Shown: positions 1 to 8,034 of the stretch, piece by piece
How the letters are laid out: the number at the start of each line of letters is the position of its first letter
Numbering within the stretch: position 1 is the first letter of the stretch
From: Deltaproteobacteria bacterium
GTDB lineage: Bacteria > Desulfobacterota > Deferrimicrobia > Deferrimicrobiales > Deferrimicrobiaceae
Direction of reading: 5' to 3'
DNA length: 8,777 nt
NCBI GenBank assembly: GCA_021802685.1
Contig: JAJZRM010000097.1
Span: 1-8,777 of the forward strand
Notes under the pieces: model-generated
The model's database searches: none
What the model saw: only the letters and a program-made list of their open reading frames with translations
Told to the model about the DNA's origin: nothing
Program-made: the position numbers and the translations under genes

Positions 1-1011
<1,011 letters not shown>

Positions 1012-1037
1012 ATCCGCGAAAAAATCGAATAAAGGAT

Positions 1038-1066
1038 TTGACAGAACGGCAAAGGATTGCTATAAA
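1038..1066 (+). promoter_or_regulatory. Sigma-70 type promoter for the str operon
   Basis: TTGACA at 1038-1043 and TATAAA at 1061-1066 are separated by exactly 17 bases, with TG at 1058-1059 giving an extended -10. It lies in an AT-rich patch of the 102-base rpoC-rpsL gap, in otherwise GC-rich DNA. Transcription should start near 1073, leaving a leader of about 40 bases before rpsL. The motif match is seen directly. Its activity is inferred. Confidence 0.85.
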
Positions 1067-1113
1067 AAGTATTTCGCTCGGAACGTTCGAAGATCAACGG
1101 AAGGAAACAGGGA

Positions 1114-1485
1114 ATGCCCACGATCAATCAGCTGGTCCGGAAGGGGCGCGAGGCGATCGCCAACAAGAGCAACTCCCCGGCGCTCGAACGCTGCCCCCAG
1201 AAACGGGGCGTGTGCCTCCGCGTGTACACCACGACGCCCAAGAAGCCGAACTCCGCCCTCCGGAAGGTGGCCAGGGTGCGGCTCACCAACGGGGTCGAGG
1301 TGACGGTGTACATTCCGGGCGAAGGGCACAACCTGCAGGAACACTCGGTGGTCATGATCCGGGGCGGCCGCGTGAAGGACCTCCCCGGCGTGCGGTATCA
1401 CATCATCCGTGGGAAGCTGGATTCCGTTGGTGTCCAGGACAGACGGAAGTCGCGGTCGAAGTACGGTACCAAGCGACCCAAATAG
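1114..1485 (+). CDS. rpsL: 30S ribosomal protein S12
   Basis: S12 sits at the decoding centre of the small subunit and monitors tRNA selection. The 123-residue product is close to the E. coli length of 124 and carries the family core PKKPNSALRKV, GEGHNLQEHSV, RGGRVKDLPGVRYH and a C-terminal RSKYGTKRPK. Lys43 and Lys88 (E. coli numbering with Met), the usual sites of streptomycin-resistance substitutions, are both unchanged, so the protein is of the drug-sensitive type. Asp89, methylthiolated in some bacteria, is also present. The ATG at 1114 is preceded by GGAAGG at 1099-1104, nine bases away. It is the first gene of the str operon, directly behind the promoter at 1038-1066. The next gene, rpsG, follows after an unusually long 171-base gap. 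Confidence 0.98.
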   Translation: MPTINQLVRKGREAIANKSNSPALERCPQKRGVCLRVYTTTPKKPNSALRKVARVRLTNGVEVTVYIPGEGHNLQEHSVVMIRGGRVKDLPGVRYHIIRGKLDSVGVQDRRKSRSKYGTKRPK

Positions 1486-1590
1486 CTTCCCTTTTATCGG
1501 AATAGAAGCACCAACCGGTCCCCGGCGCCTCCGCCGGGAAGGGTAAAAAAAGAGAAGGTCGTCGGTCCCGCCCACGGGCCGTGAGGCGGG

Positions 1591-1616
1591 AAGCGGATGT
1601 TTTCCGTTTATTTTTT
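1591..1616 (+). terminator. Weak intrinsic-terminator-like hairpin (possible attenuator) ahead of rpsG
   Basis: AAGCGGA at 1591-1597 can pair with TCCGTTT at 1603-1609 (seven pairs, one G-T, 5-base loop), followed by A and then TTTTTT at 1611-1616. It abuts the stronger GC hairpin at 1567-1590. The stem is short and AU-rich at its base, so termination, if any, should be partial, since rpsG, fusA and tuf lie downstream. The pairing is seen in the sequence. The function is speculative. Confidence 0.35.
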
Positions 1617-1642
1617 AAGGAGCCGTTCAAGGCGTTCGATCC

Positions 1643-1648
1643 AGGAGG
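1643..1648 (+). promoter_or_regulatory. Shine-Dalgarno site that fixes the rpsG start
   Basis: A perfect AGGAGG lies eight bases before the ATG at 1657. It rules out the in-frame ATG at 1597 as the start and places the initiator at MPRRG, the usual S7 N-terminus. Confidence 0.9.
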
Positions 1649-1656
1649 TCGTGCTC

Positions 1657-2127
1657 ATGCCCAGGAGAGGATTCGTTTCCAGGCGGGCCGTTTCGGCGGA
1701 TCCCGTGTTCGGGGACGTGCTCGTAGCCAAGATGATCCATGCCGTGATGCTGCAGGGAAAGGCGCGGGTCGCCGAGAGGCTCGTGTACGGGTCGATGGAG
1801 ATCCTGAAGGAGAAGACCAAGGAAGACCCCGTCGCCGTCCTCAAGAAAGCCATCGAGAACGTGAAGCCGATGGTCGAGGTCAAATCCCGGAGGGTCGGCG
1901 GCGCCACGTACCAGGTTCCCGTCGAGATCCGCCCCGAACGCCGCCTGTCCCTCTCCATTCGCTGGCTGGTCGCCTACGCCAGGGAGCGGGGCGAGAAGAC
2001 CATGATCCAGAAGCTCTCCGCGGAACTGCTCGACGCCTACAACAACCGCGGCGTCACGATCAAGAAGAAGGAAGACACCCACAAGATGGCCGAGGCGAAC
2101 AAGGCCTTCGCGCACTACCGCTGGTAA
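1657..2127 (+). CDS. rpsG: 30S ribosomal protein S7
   Basis: S7 is a primary assembly protein of the 30S head and binds the 3' domain of 16S rRNA near the E site. The 156-residue product begins MPRRG and contains the family signatures KMIHAVMLQGKA, AERLVYGSMEIL, PMVEVKSRRVGGATYQVP, SIRWLV and a C-terminal KKEDTHKMAEANKAFAHYRW. The length matches the short form common in bacteria. An in-frame ATG at 1597 would add 20 residues (MFSVYFLRS...), but these look nothing like S7, lie in the hairpin region and lack a good ribosome site. In E. coli S7 is the autogenous repressor of this operon. The structured gap upstream is consistent with that. fusA follows after 32 bases, suggesting coupled translation. 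Confidence 0.97.
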   Translation: MPRRGFVSRRAVSADPVFGDVLVAKMIHAVMLQGKARVAERLVYGSMEILKEKTKEDPVAVLKKAIENVKPMVEVKSRRVGGATYQVPVEIRPERRLSLSIRWLVAYARERGEKTMIQKLSAELLDAYNNRGVTIKKKEDTHKMAEANKAFAHYRW

Positions 2128-2149
2128 TCCGGCGGTCGACGGATAGACA

Positions 2150-2154
2150 GGGAG
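2150..2154 (+). promoter_or_regulatory. Shine-Dalgarno site for the GTG start of fusA
   Basis: GGGAG lies five bases before GTG at 2160. The frame is open far upstream (back to 1581, inside rpsG), so this site together with the conserved EF-G N-terminus decides the start. Confidence 0.8.
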
Positions 2155-2159
2155 CAATC

Positions 2160-4241
2160 GTGTCAAGAATCACGCCGCTCGACAAGACCCGGAACATCGG
2201 GATCATGGCTCACATCGACGCCGGGAAAACCACCACGACGGAACGGATCCTGTACTACACGGGCGTCTCCCACAAGATGGGCGAGGTGCACGAGGGCACC
2301 GCCACGATGGACTGGATGGAGCAGGAGCAGGAGCGGGGGATCACGATCACCTCCGCGGCCACCACCTGCTTCTGGCGGGACCACCGTGTGAACATCATCG
2401 ACACCCCGGGGCACGTCGACTTCACGATCGAGGTGGAACGGTCCCTGCGCGTTCTCGACGGGGCGGTCGCCGTCTTCTGCGCCGTCGGCGGGGTGGAGCC
2501 GCAATCCGAGACGGTCTGGCGGCAGGCCGACAAGCACCGGGTCCCCCGCCTCGCCATGGTGAACAAGATGGACCGCACGGGCGCCGATTTCGACCGCGTC
2601 GTCCGGATGATGCGGGAACGCCTCGCGGCCAACCCGGTCCCCATCCAGCTGCCTCTCGGCAAGGAGGACGGGTTCCGCGGAATCGTCGACCTGGTGCGGA
2701 TGAAGGCCGTCGTCTGGGAAGAGGACACCCTCGGCGCGAAATTCCACGAGGAACCGATCCCCGCGGACATGGCCGAGCGTGTCGCCTCGGCCCGCGAGCA
2801 GCTCCTCGAGGCCGTGGCCGACGTCAACGACTCGCTGTTGGAAAAGTACCTCCTCGGCGAAGAGATCGACGCCTCCGAGCTGGCCGCCGCCATCCGGCTG
2901 GCCACCATCGGGCTCAAGTTCACTCCCATCGTCTGCGGGACCGCGTTCCGGAACAAGGGCGTCCAGCCGATGCTCGACGCGGTGGTCGACTACCTTCCGT
3001 CCCCCGTCGACGTCCCGCCCGTCGTGGGGATCCAGCCCCGGGACAACTCGGAAACATCCAGGAAGCCCTCCGACGACGAGCCGCTTGCGGCCTTGGCCTT
3101 CAAGATCATGAACGACCCCTTCGTGGGGCACCTTACCTTCATCCGCGTCTATTCGGGAACCCTCAACTCGGGCGACCACATTTACAACCCCACCCGCCAG
3201 AAGAAGGAACGGATCGGGCGCCTCCTCAAGATGCACGCCAACAAGCGCGAGGACATCAAGACGGTCTACGCGGGGGACATCGCCGCCGTGGTCGGGCTGA
3301 AAACGGCCTACACGGGCGACACGCTGTGCGAACAGGATCACGAGATCGTGCTCGAGTCGATCCATGCCCCCGAGCCCGTCATCGCCATCGCCATCGAGCC
3401 GAAGACGAAGATCGACCAGGAACGGCTCGGGTTCTCCCTGCAGAAGCTGATGATGGAGGACCCCTCGTTCCAGGTCCGCAACGACGAGGAGACGGGGCAG
3501 ACCCTCATCTCGGGGATGGGCGAACTGCACCTCGAGATCATCGTCGACCGGTTGCTGCGCGAATTCAAGGTCGAGGCGAACGTCGGCCGGCCCCAGGTGG
3601 CGTACCGGGAAACGATCACCCGCGCGGCGAAGCAGGAGGGGCGGTACGTCCGCCAGACCGGCGGCCGCGGGCAGTTCGGCCACGTATGGATCACGGTGGA
3701 GCCGGGCGACAAGGGCAAGGGGTTCGAGTTCGTCAACAAGATCGTCGGCGGCGCGGTCCCCAAGGAGTACGTCGGGGCCGTCGAAAAGGGGATCGTCGAG
3801 GCCGCCGAGGGCGGCGTCATCGCCGGCTACCCCGTCGTGGACGTCAAGGTGACCCTGATCGACGGTTCCTACCACGAGGTCGATTCCTCCGAAATGGCCT
3901 TCAAGATCGCAGGCTCCATGGCCTTCAAGGCGGCGTGCCAGAAGGCGGGCCCCATCCTCCTGGAGCCGGTGATGGGCGTCGAGGTCGTGTCCCCGGAGGA
4001 ATTCATGGGCGACGTGATCGGGGACCTGAGCTCCCGCCGCGGAAGGATCCAGCAGATCGAGGCGCGCGGGAACACGCAGGTGATCGCCGCCCACGTGCCG
4101 CTCGCGCACATGTTCGGATACGCCACCGACCTCCGGTCGAAGACCCAGGGGCGCGCCACCTTCACGATGCAGTTCGACCATTACGAGGCGGCGCCGCAGT
4201 CGGTGAGCGAGGAAGTCATATCGAAGGTCAAGGGCGCGTAA
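2160..4241 (+). CDS. fusA: Elongation factor G (EF-G)
   Basis: EF-G is the GTPase that drives translocation of tRNA and mRNA on the ribosome and helps recycle ribosomes with RRF. The 693-residue protein starts at GTG (SRITPLDKTRNIGIMAH). The open frame extends 579 bases upstream, but that part is rpsG read out of frame. Its G-domain motifs are AHIDAGKT at residues 17-24, RGITI at 59-63, DTPGH at 81-85 and NKMD at 135-138. The effector-loop stretch TERILYYTGVSHKMGEVH is standard. Later domains show FSLQKLMMEDPSF, SGMGELHLEI, TGGRGQFGHVWI (domain IV) and SRRGRIQQIEARG (domain V). Of its 44 Leu codons about 22 are CTC and only 3 are TTG, which contrasts sharply with the adjacent tuf. This is the classical translational EF-G, not the FusA2/EF-G2 paralogue, by operon context and motif conservation. 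tuf begins 33 bases downstream. Confidence 0.97.
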   Translation: MSRITPLDKTRNIGIMAHIDAGKTTTTERILYYTGVSHKMGEVHEGTATMDWMEQEQERGITITSAATTCFWRDHRVNIIDTPGHVDFTIEVERSLRVLDGAVAVFCAVGGVEPQSETVWRQADKHRVPRLAMVNKMDRTGADFDRVVRMMRERLAANPVPIQLPLGKEDGFRGIVDLVRMKAVVWEEDTLGAKFHEEPIPADMAERVASAREQLLEAVADVNDSLLEKYLLGEEIDASELAAAIRLATIGLKFTPIVCGTAFRNKGVQPMLDAVVDYLPSPVDVPPVVGIQPRDNSETSRKPSDDEPLAALAFKIMNDPFVGHLTFIRVYSGTLNSGDHIYNPTRQKKERIGRLLKMHANKREDIKTVYAGDIAAVVGLKTAYTGDTLCEQDHEIVLESIHAPEPVIAIAIEPKTKIDQERLGFSLQKLMMEDPSFQVRNDEETGQTLISGMGELHLEIIVDRLLREFKVEANVGRPQVAYRETITRAAKQEGRYVRQTGGRGQFGHVWITVEPGDKGKGFEFVNKIVGGAVPKEYVGAVEKGIVEAAEGGVIAGYPVVDVKVTLIDGSYHEVDSSEMAFKIAGSMAFKAACQKAGPILLEPVMGVEVVSPEEFMGDVIGDLSSRRGRIQQIEARGNTQVIAAHVPLAHMFGYATDLRSKTQGRATFTMQFDHYEAAPQSVSEEVISKVKGA

Positions 4242-4274
4242 AAAAGATTCACGGGGGGAGGAGGAGACGCACAC

Positions 4275-5474
<1,200 letters not shown>

Positions 5475-5499
5475 CGGCGAAGAGGGGGAGGGACGAACC

Positions 5500-5649
5500 A
5501 TGCGCGACATCATCACCCTGGCTTGCGCCGACTGCAAGAACAGGAACTACACGACGACCAAGAACAAGAAGACCACGCCCGACAAGCTCGAGATGAAGAA
5601 GTACTGCCCCGCTTGCCGCAAGCATACGGCGCACAAGGAGACCAAGTAG
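5500..5649 (+). CDS. rpmG: 50S ribosomal protein L33 (zinc-ribbon form)
   Basis: L33 is a small large-subunit protein near the E site. This 49-residue product starts MRDIITLACADCKNRNY and ends CRKHTAHKETK, as expected for the family. Cys9-x2-Cys12 and Cys36-x2-Cys39 form the four-cysteine zinc ribbon of the zinc-binding (C+) type. The ATG at 5500 has GGAGGG at 5487-5492, seven bases upstream. It lies 25 bases after tuf and 17 bases before the tRNA-Trp gene, with no terminator or promoter visible, so it is probably co-transcribed with both. The order tuf-rpmG-tRNA-Trp-secE-nusG is a conserved block in deltaproteobacteria and several other phyla. Confidence 0.96.
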   Translation: MRDIITLACADCKNRNYTTTKNKKTTPDKLEMKKYCPACRKHTAHKETK

Positions 5650-5666
5650 GCGGATGACGGGGGCGA

Positions 5667-5743
5667 AGGCCAGTAGCTCTAACGGCTAGAGCAGCGGACT
5701 CCAAATCCGCGGGTTGGGGGTTCGAATCCCTCCTGGCCTGCCA
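5667..5743 (+). tRNA. tRNA-Trp (anticodon CCA), CCA tail encoded
   Basis: A full cloverleaf can be drawn. The acceptor stem is AGGCCAG (5667-5673) with CTGGCCT (5733-5739). The D stem is GCTC (5676-5679) with GAGC (5689-5692). The anticodon stem is GCGGA (5694-5698) with TCCGC (5706-5710), around the loop CTCCAAA with anticodon CCA at 5701-5703. The T stem is GGGGG (5716-5720) with CCCTC (5728-5732), one G-T pair, around TTCGAAT. The discriminator base is G5740, as usual for bacterial tRNA-Trp, and CCA at 5741-5743 is genomically encoded. The gene lies between rpmG and secE with gaps of 17 and 32 bases, so it must be processed out of a polycistronic transcript. Confidence 0.97.
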
Positions 5744-5775
5744 TCCTTTCGACGGAATACAGGAGCTTTACGGAA

Positions 5776-6057
5776 ATGGCGAAATCGATCAAGGACAGGT
5801 TGCTGGAACGGCTGCCGGGGACCCGCACCGCGACGGACGAGGGCCGCGGCGCCTCGGCCTCCGTCGGGACCGTGGAGAAGGTGGGAGGTTTCCTGAAGGA
5901 ATTCCGGACGGAGATGAAGAAGGTCACCTGGCCGGCGCGAAAGGAAACCTTGTCCTCCACCGCGGTGGTCATCGTGACCGTGCTGATCATCGTGGCGTTC
6001 CTGGGCCTGGTGGACTTCGCCCTGGGCAAGATCGTCCAATCCGTCCTGAGCTATTAA
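5776..6057 (+). CDS. secE: Preprotein translocase subunit SecE
   Basis: SecE is the small membrane subunit that clamps the SecY channel of the general secretory pathway. The 93-residue protein is of the short single-span type. It has an amphipathic stretch (GGFLKEFRTEMKKVTWPARK, residues 37-56) containing the signature KKVTWP at 48-53, then one hydrophobic membrane segment at about residues 62-83. The first 35 residues are polar and not conserved in a way I recognise. AGGAG at 5761-5765 lies ten bases before the ATG. secE next to nusG is one of the most conserved bacterial gene pairs. The 19-base gap to nusG supports co-transcription. Confidence 0.96.
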   Translation: MAKSIKDRLLERLPGTRTATDEGRGASASVGTVEKVGGFLKEFRTEMKKVTWPARKETLSSTAVVIVTVLIIVAFLGLVDFALGKIVQSVLSY

Positions 6058-6076
6058 CCCTCCCAATGAGGAAATA

Positions 6077-6604
6077 ATGGCGAAACAGTGGTTCGTCGTT
6101 CATACCTATTCGGGGTATGAGAAAAAAGTCAGGGAGTCGCTTCTGAACCGGATCTCCACCGAGGGGATGCAGGAGCGGTTCGGCGACGTCCTGATCCCGG
6201 CGGAAACGGTCGTGGAGATGAAGAAGGGGAAGAAGAAGACGGGGACCCGCAGCTTCTTCCCGGGGTACCTGCTGGTCAACATGGAACTGGACGAATCGAC
6301 CTGGCACCTGGTCCGCCACACCCCCAAGGTCACCGGGTTCGTCGGCGGGCAGCATCCCGCTCCCATCCCCGAGAACGAGGTGGACGACATCAAGTCCCAG
6401 ATGGTCGAGGGCCGGCTGAAACCCAAGCCGAAGATCTCCTTCTCGGAAGGGGAGAACGTGCGGGTGATCGACGGGCCTTTCTCCAATTTCAGCGGGTCCG
6501 TGGACAGCATCAAGCCGGACAAGGGAAAGGTGGTCGTCCTGGTTTCCATCTTCGGGCGGGCGACCCCCGTGGAACTCGATTTCACGCAGGTGGAAAAAGC
6601 GTAA
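6077..6604 (+). CDS. nusG: Transcription termination/antitermination factor NusG
   Basis: NusG binds the RNA polymerase clamp, affects pausing, and contacts Rho or ribosomal protein S10. The 175-residue product has an N-terminal NGN domain starting MAKQWFVVHTYSGYEKKV, with FFPGYLLVNMEL and VTGFVGG typical of it, and a C-terminal KOW domain from about residue 124 (EGENVRVIDGPFSNFSGSV). Length is near the E. coli 181. It is the housekeeping paralogue rather than RfaH or LoaP, judged by position between secE and rplK and by the intact KOW motif. GAGGA at 6068-6072 lies four bases before the ATG. rplK starts nine bases after the stop. Confidence 0.97.
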   Translation: MAKQWFVVHTYSGYEKKVRESLLNRISTEGMQERFGDVLIPAETVVEMKKGKKKTGTRSFFPGYLLVNMELDESTWHLVRHTPKVTGFVGGQHPAPIPENEVDDIKSQMVEGRLKPKPKISFSEGENVRVIDGPFSNFSGSVDSIKPDKGKVVVLVSIFGRATPVELDFTQVEKA

Positions 6605-6613
6605 GGAGAAACC

Positions 6614-7036
6614 ATGGCGAAGAAAATCATTGCCCAGATCAAGCTGCAGATCATCGCGGGAAAGGCGAACCCCTCCCCGCCGGTGGGGCCCGCATTGGGG
6701 CAGCACGGCGTGAACATCATGGAGTTCTGCAAGTCCTTCAACGCGAAGACGGCGTCCCAGGAGGGGATGGTCATCCCCGTGGTGATCACCGTCTTCGCCG
6801 ACCGGTCGTTCACCTTCATCACGAAGACGCCGCCGGCTTCCGTGCTGCTGCTCAAGGCGGCCGGGCTCGAGAAGGGGAGCAAGACCCCCAAGCGCGAAAA
6901 GTGCGGGACGATTCCCCGGGGGAAGGTCGAGGAGATCGCCAAGCTGAAGATGGTGGACCTGGACGTGAAGGATCTGGCGGCCGCCATCAAGACGGTCGAG
7001 GGGACGGCGCGCAGCATGGGGCTCGACGTCGTCTGA
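6614..7036 (+). CDS. rplK: 50S ribosomal protein L11
   Basis: L11 binds the GTPase-associated region of 23S rRNA at the base of the L7/L12 stalk and is needed for RelA activation. The 140-residue protein has the proline-rich N-terminal signature PPVGPALGQHGVNIMEFC (about residues 22-39), through which the family binds thiostrepton-type drugs, and a C-terminal RNA-binding domain with KREKCGTIPRGKV and a closing GTARSMGLDVV. AAGGAG at 6603-6608 lies five bases before the ATG. The gene is tightly packed behind nusG. No separate promoter is visible, unlike the E. coli L11 operon. Confidence 0.97.
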   Translation: MAKKIIAQIKLQIIAGKANPSPPVGPALGQHGVNIMEFCKSFNAKTASQEGMVIPVVITVFADRSFTFITKTPPASVLLLKAAGLEKGSKTPKREKCGTIPRGKVEEIAKLKMVDLDVKDLAAAIKTVEGTARSMGLDVV

Positions 7037-7045
7037 AGCGAAGGA

Positions 7046-7079
7046 TTACCGAACCGACAGCATTCGCCCGGTAAGGTTC
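7046..7079 (+). other. Short alternative stems in the rplK-rplA gap
   Basis: In the 68-base gap, TTACCG (7046-7051) can pair with CGGTAA (7069-7074), while overlapping GAACC (7051-7055) can pair with GGTTC (7075-7079). The two stems interleave, so they are probably alternatives. L1 autoregulates the L11-L1 operon in E. coli, but I do not recognise an L1 site here. This may be chance pairing. Confidence 0.2.
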
Positions 7080-7104
7080 CTGGCGGGCGGGAAGGGAGGG
7101 GGAA

Positions 7105-7806
7105 ATGCCGAAACGCGGGAAAAAGTACCTGGACGCACGGAGCAAGGTGAACAGGGAGGCAAAGTACTCTCTCGACGAAGCGCTGGACCTTCTCAAGGAG
7201 ACGGCCCAGGCGAAATTCGACGAGACGGTGGAAGTCGCGATGCGGCTGGGGGTCGATCCGAAGTACCCGGACCAGCAGGTCAGGGGCTCGGTCGTCCTGC
7301 CGCACGGGACGGGGAAGACCCTGCGGGTCCTCGTGTTCGCCAAGGGCGAGAAGGAGAAGGAGGCCCGGGAAGCGGGCGCCGATTTCGTCGGAGGAGAAGA
7401 CCTGGTCGCGAAGATCCAGGGCGGCTGGATGGAATTCGACAAGGCGGTCGCCACCCCCGACATGATGGGGGCGGTGGGGAAGATCGGAAAGCTGCTGGGG
7501 CCCCGGGGGCTGATGCCCAACCCCAAGGTCGGGACCGTCACCTTCGACGTGGCGAGGGCGGTGCGGGACCTGAAGGGCGGCAAGGTCGAGTTCCGGGTCG
7601 ACAAGACCGCGACACTGGCAGCGGGGATCGGGAAGGTCGGTTTCGGCAAGGAGAAGATCCGGGAGAACTTCACGACGTTCCTAGACGCCATCGTGAAATC
7701 CAAGCCTTCCGGGGCGAAGGGAACGTACATCCGGACGCTTTCGCTCTCCACGACGATGGGGCCGGGGATCCGGTTGAACACCAGCGCGCTGCTTGCGGTG
7801 AAATAA
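7105..7806 (+). CDS. rplA: 50S ribosomal protein L1
   Basis: L1 forms the mobile L1 stalk on the E-site side of the large subunit and helps release deacylated tRNA. In E. coli it also represses translation of its own operon. The 233-residue product has the usual length, with MPKRGKKYLDARSKV at the start, family signatures VDPKYPDQQVRGSVVLPHGTG and IGKLLGPRGLMPNPKVGTVT, and the C-terminal GTYIRTLSLSTTMGPGIRL. GGGAGG at 7094-7099 lies five bases before the ATG. It is followed by the long rplJ leader rather than directly by rplJ. Confidence 0.97.
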   Translation: MPKRGKKYLDARSKVNREAKYSLDEALDLLKETAQAKFDETVEVAMRLGVDPKYPDQQVRGSVVLPHGTGKTLRVLVFAKGEKEKEAREAGADFVGGEDLVAKIQGGWMEFDKAVATPDMMGAVGKIGKLLGPRGLMPNPKVGTVTFDVARAVRDLKGGKVEFRVDKTATLAAGIGKVGFGKEKIRENFTTFLDAIVKSKPSGAKGTYIRTLSLSTTMGPGIRLNTSALLAVK

Positions 7807-8021
7807 CGTTCTTTACATATAGGGGAAACATCCTTTGTCAAAGACCGCGGGTCCGCCGAAAGGCGGTTAAGCGGGCGAAGGTCATGGCCATCGCCCGGCC
7901 GGCGCAGACAAAAGGGAGCCGGTGGAATGAAGGCGCTTTCGCTTCCTTCCATCCCCGCGCGCCCTTCCTTTGACGGGGGTTTCGTCATAAAGACCAAATC
8001 TTTTTCGAGGGAAAGGGGGAA
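7807..8021 (+). promoter_or_regulatory. Leader region of rplJ-rplL
   Basis: This 215-base gap is the longest in the window and contains an L10-leader-like element (7841-7922). Further hairpins follow: AGGCG (7931-7935) with CGCTT (7940-7944), ATCCCCG (7951-7957) with CGGGGGT (7974-7980), and AAAGA (7989-7993) with TCTTT (7999-8003) followed by two more T. The last two are weak terminator-like candidates for attenuation of rplJL. I could not identify a convincing promoter here. Confidence 0.6.
7841..7922 (+). ncRNA. Ribosomal protein L10 leader (autoregulatory mRNA element)
   Basis: The segment matches the L10-leader pattern: AGACCGC, a GC-rich hairpin, TTAA, then CGAAGGTC. GACC (7843-7846) pairs with GGTC (7880-7883). 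CCGCC (7853-7857) pairs with GGCGG (7862-7866) around a GAAA tetraloop, followed by TTAA at 7867-7870. In bacteria, L10 or the L10-L12 complex binds this element and lowers rplJL expression. A competing 7-base-pair stem, CGGGCGA (7872-7878) with TCGCCCG (7891-7897), cannot coexist with the inner leader pairing. CCGGC (7899-7903) can pair with GCCGG (7918-7922). The match is by eye, not by covariance model, and the edges are approximate. Confidence 0.7.
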
Positions 8022-8034
8022 ATGGACGCGGTGA
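7927..8034 (+). CDS. Possible 35-codon leader ORF overlapping the rplJ start
   Basis: An ATG at 7927 has AGGGAG at 7913-7918, eight bases upstream, and opens a 35-codon frame ending with TGA at 8032-8034. It overlaps the first 13 bases of rplJ in another frame. The product (MKALSLPSIPARPSFDGG...) resembles nothing I know. Open frames of this length are common by chance in GC-rich DNA and this one lies in a structured leader. If translated, it could couple to rplJ or affect folding of the attenuator-like hairpins. Treat it as a candidate only. Confidence 0.2.
   Translation: MKALSLPSIPARPSFDGGFVIKTKSFSRERGKWTR

Larger units (their letters stand above)
1486..1656 (+). promoter_or_regulatory. 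Structured rpsL-rpsG intercistronic region, candidate S7 autoregulatory site
   Basis: This 171-base non-coding gap is the longest inside the str operon. By eye it can form three hairpins. CCCGGCG (1521-1527) pairs with CGCCGGG (1532-1538) around a 4-base loop. CCCGCC-CACG (1567-1576) pairs with CGTG-(bulged A)-GGCGGG (1580-1590) around a 3-base loop. AAGCGGA (1591-1597) pairs with TCCGTTT (1603-1609) and is followed by a T run. In E. coli, S7 binds the rpsL-rpsG intercistronic mRNA and represses its own synthesis and that of EF-G. A similar role here is inferred from position and structure only. Confidence 0.5.

Noticed and set aside
1022..1039. AAATC/GATTT stem after rpoC as a terminator
   Set aside because: Five mostly A-T pairs with an 8-base loop and no T run. 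It overlaps the -35 element and cannot be a convincing terminator.
1081..1088. The palindrome GAACGTTC just downstream of the str promoter as an operator
   Set aside because: An isolated 8-base palindrome is expected by chance and shows no extension or repeat.
1240..1395. Possible streptomycin-resistance changes in rpsL
   Set aside because: Lys43 and Lys88 and the surrounding PKKPNSALRK and RVKDLPG segments are of the sensitive type.
1521..1560. Hairpin 1521-1538 with a nearby A run as an intrinsic terminator
   Set aside because: On the + strand it is followed by an A run, not T. On the minus strand the T run comes before the hairpin. Neither orientation fits.
1597..1656. A 20-residue N-terminal extension of S7 from ATG 1597
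   Set aside because: It lies in the hairpin and T-run region without a good ribosome site, whereas the ATG at 1657 has a perfect AGGAGG and the family-typical MPRRG start.
1581..2159. The fusA frame is open 579 bases upstream of the chosen GTG
   Set aside because: The upstream part overlaps rpsG in another frame and has no EF-G similarity. GTG at 2160 has a GGGAG site and gives the conserved EF-G N-terminus.
7793..7822. A promoter for rplJ at the end of rplA (TTGCGG with CATATA or TACATA)
   Set aside because: The hexamers fit poorly and the spacings that give a fair -10 do not give a fair -35. E. coli has a promoter in this area, but the sequence here does not support one.
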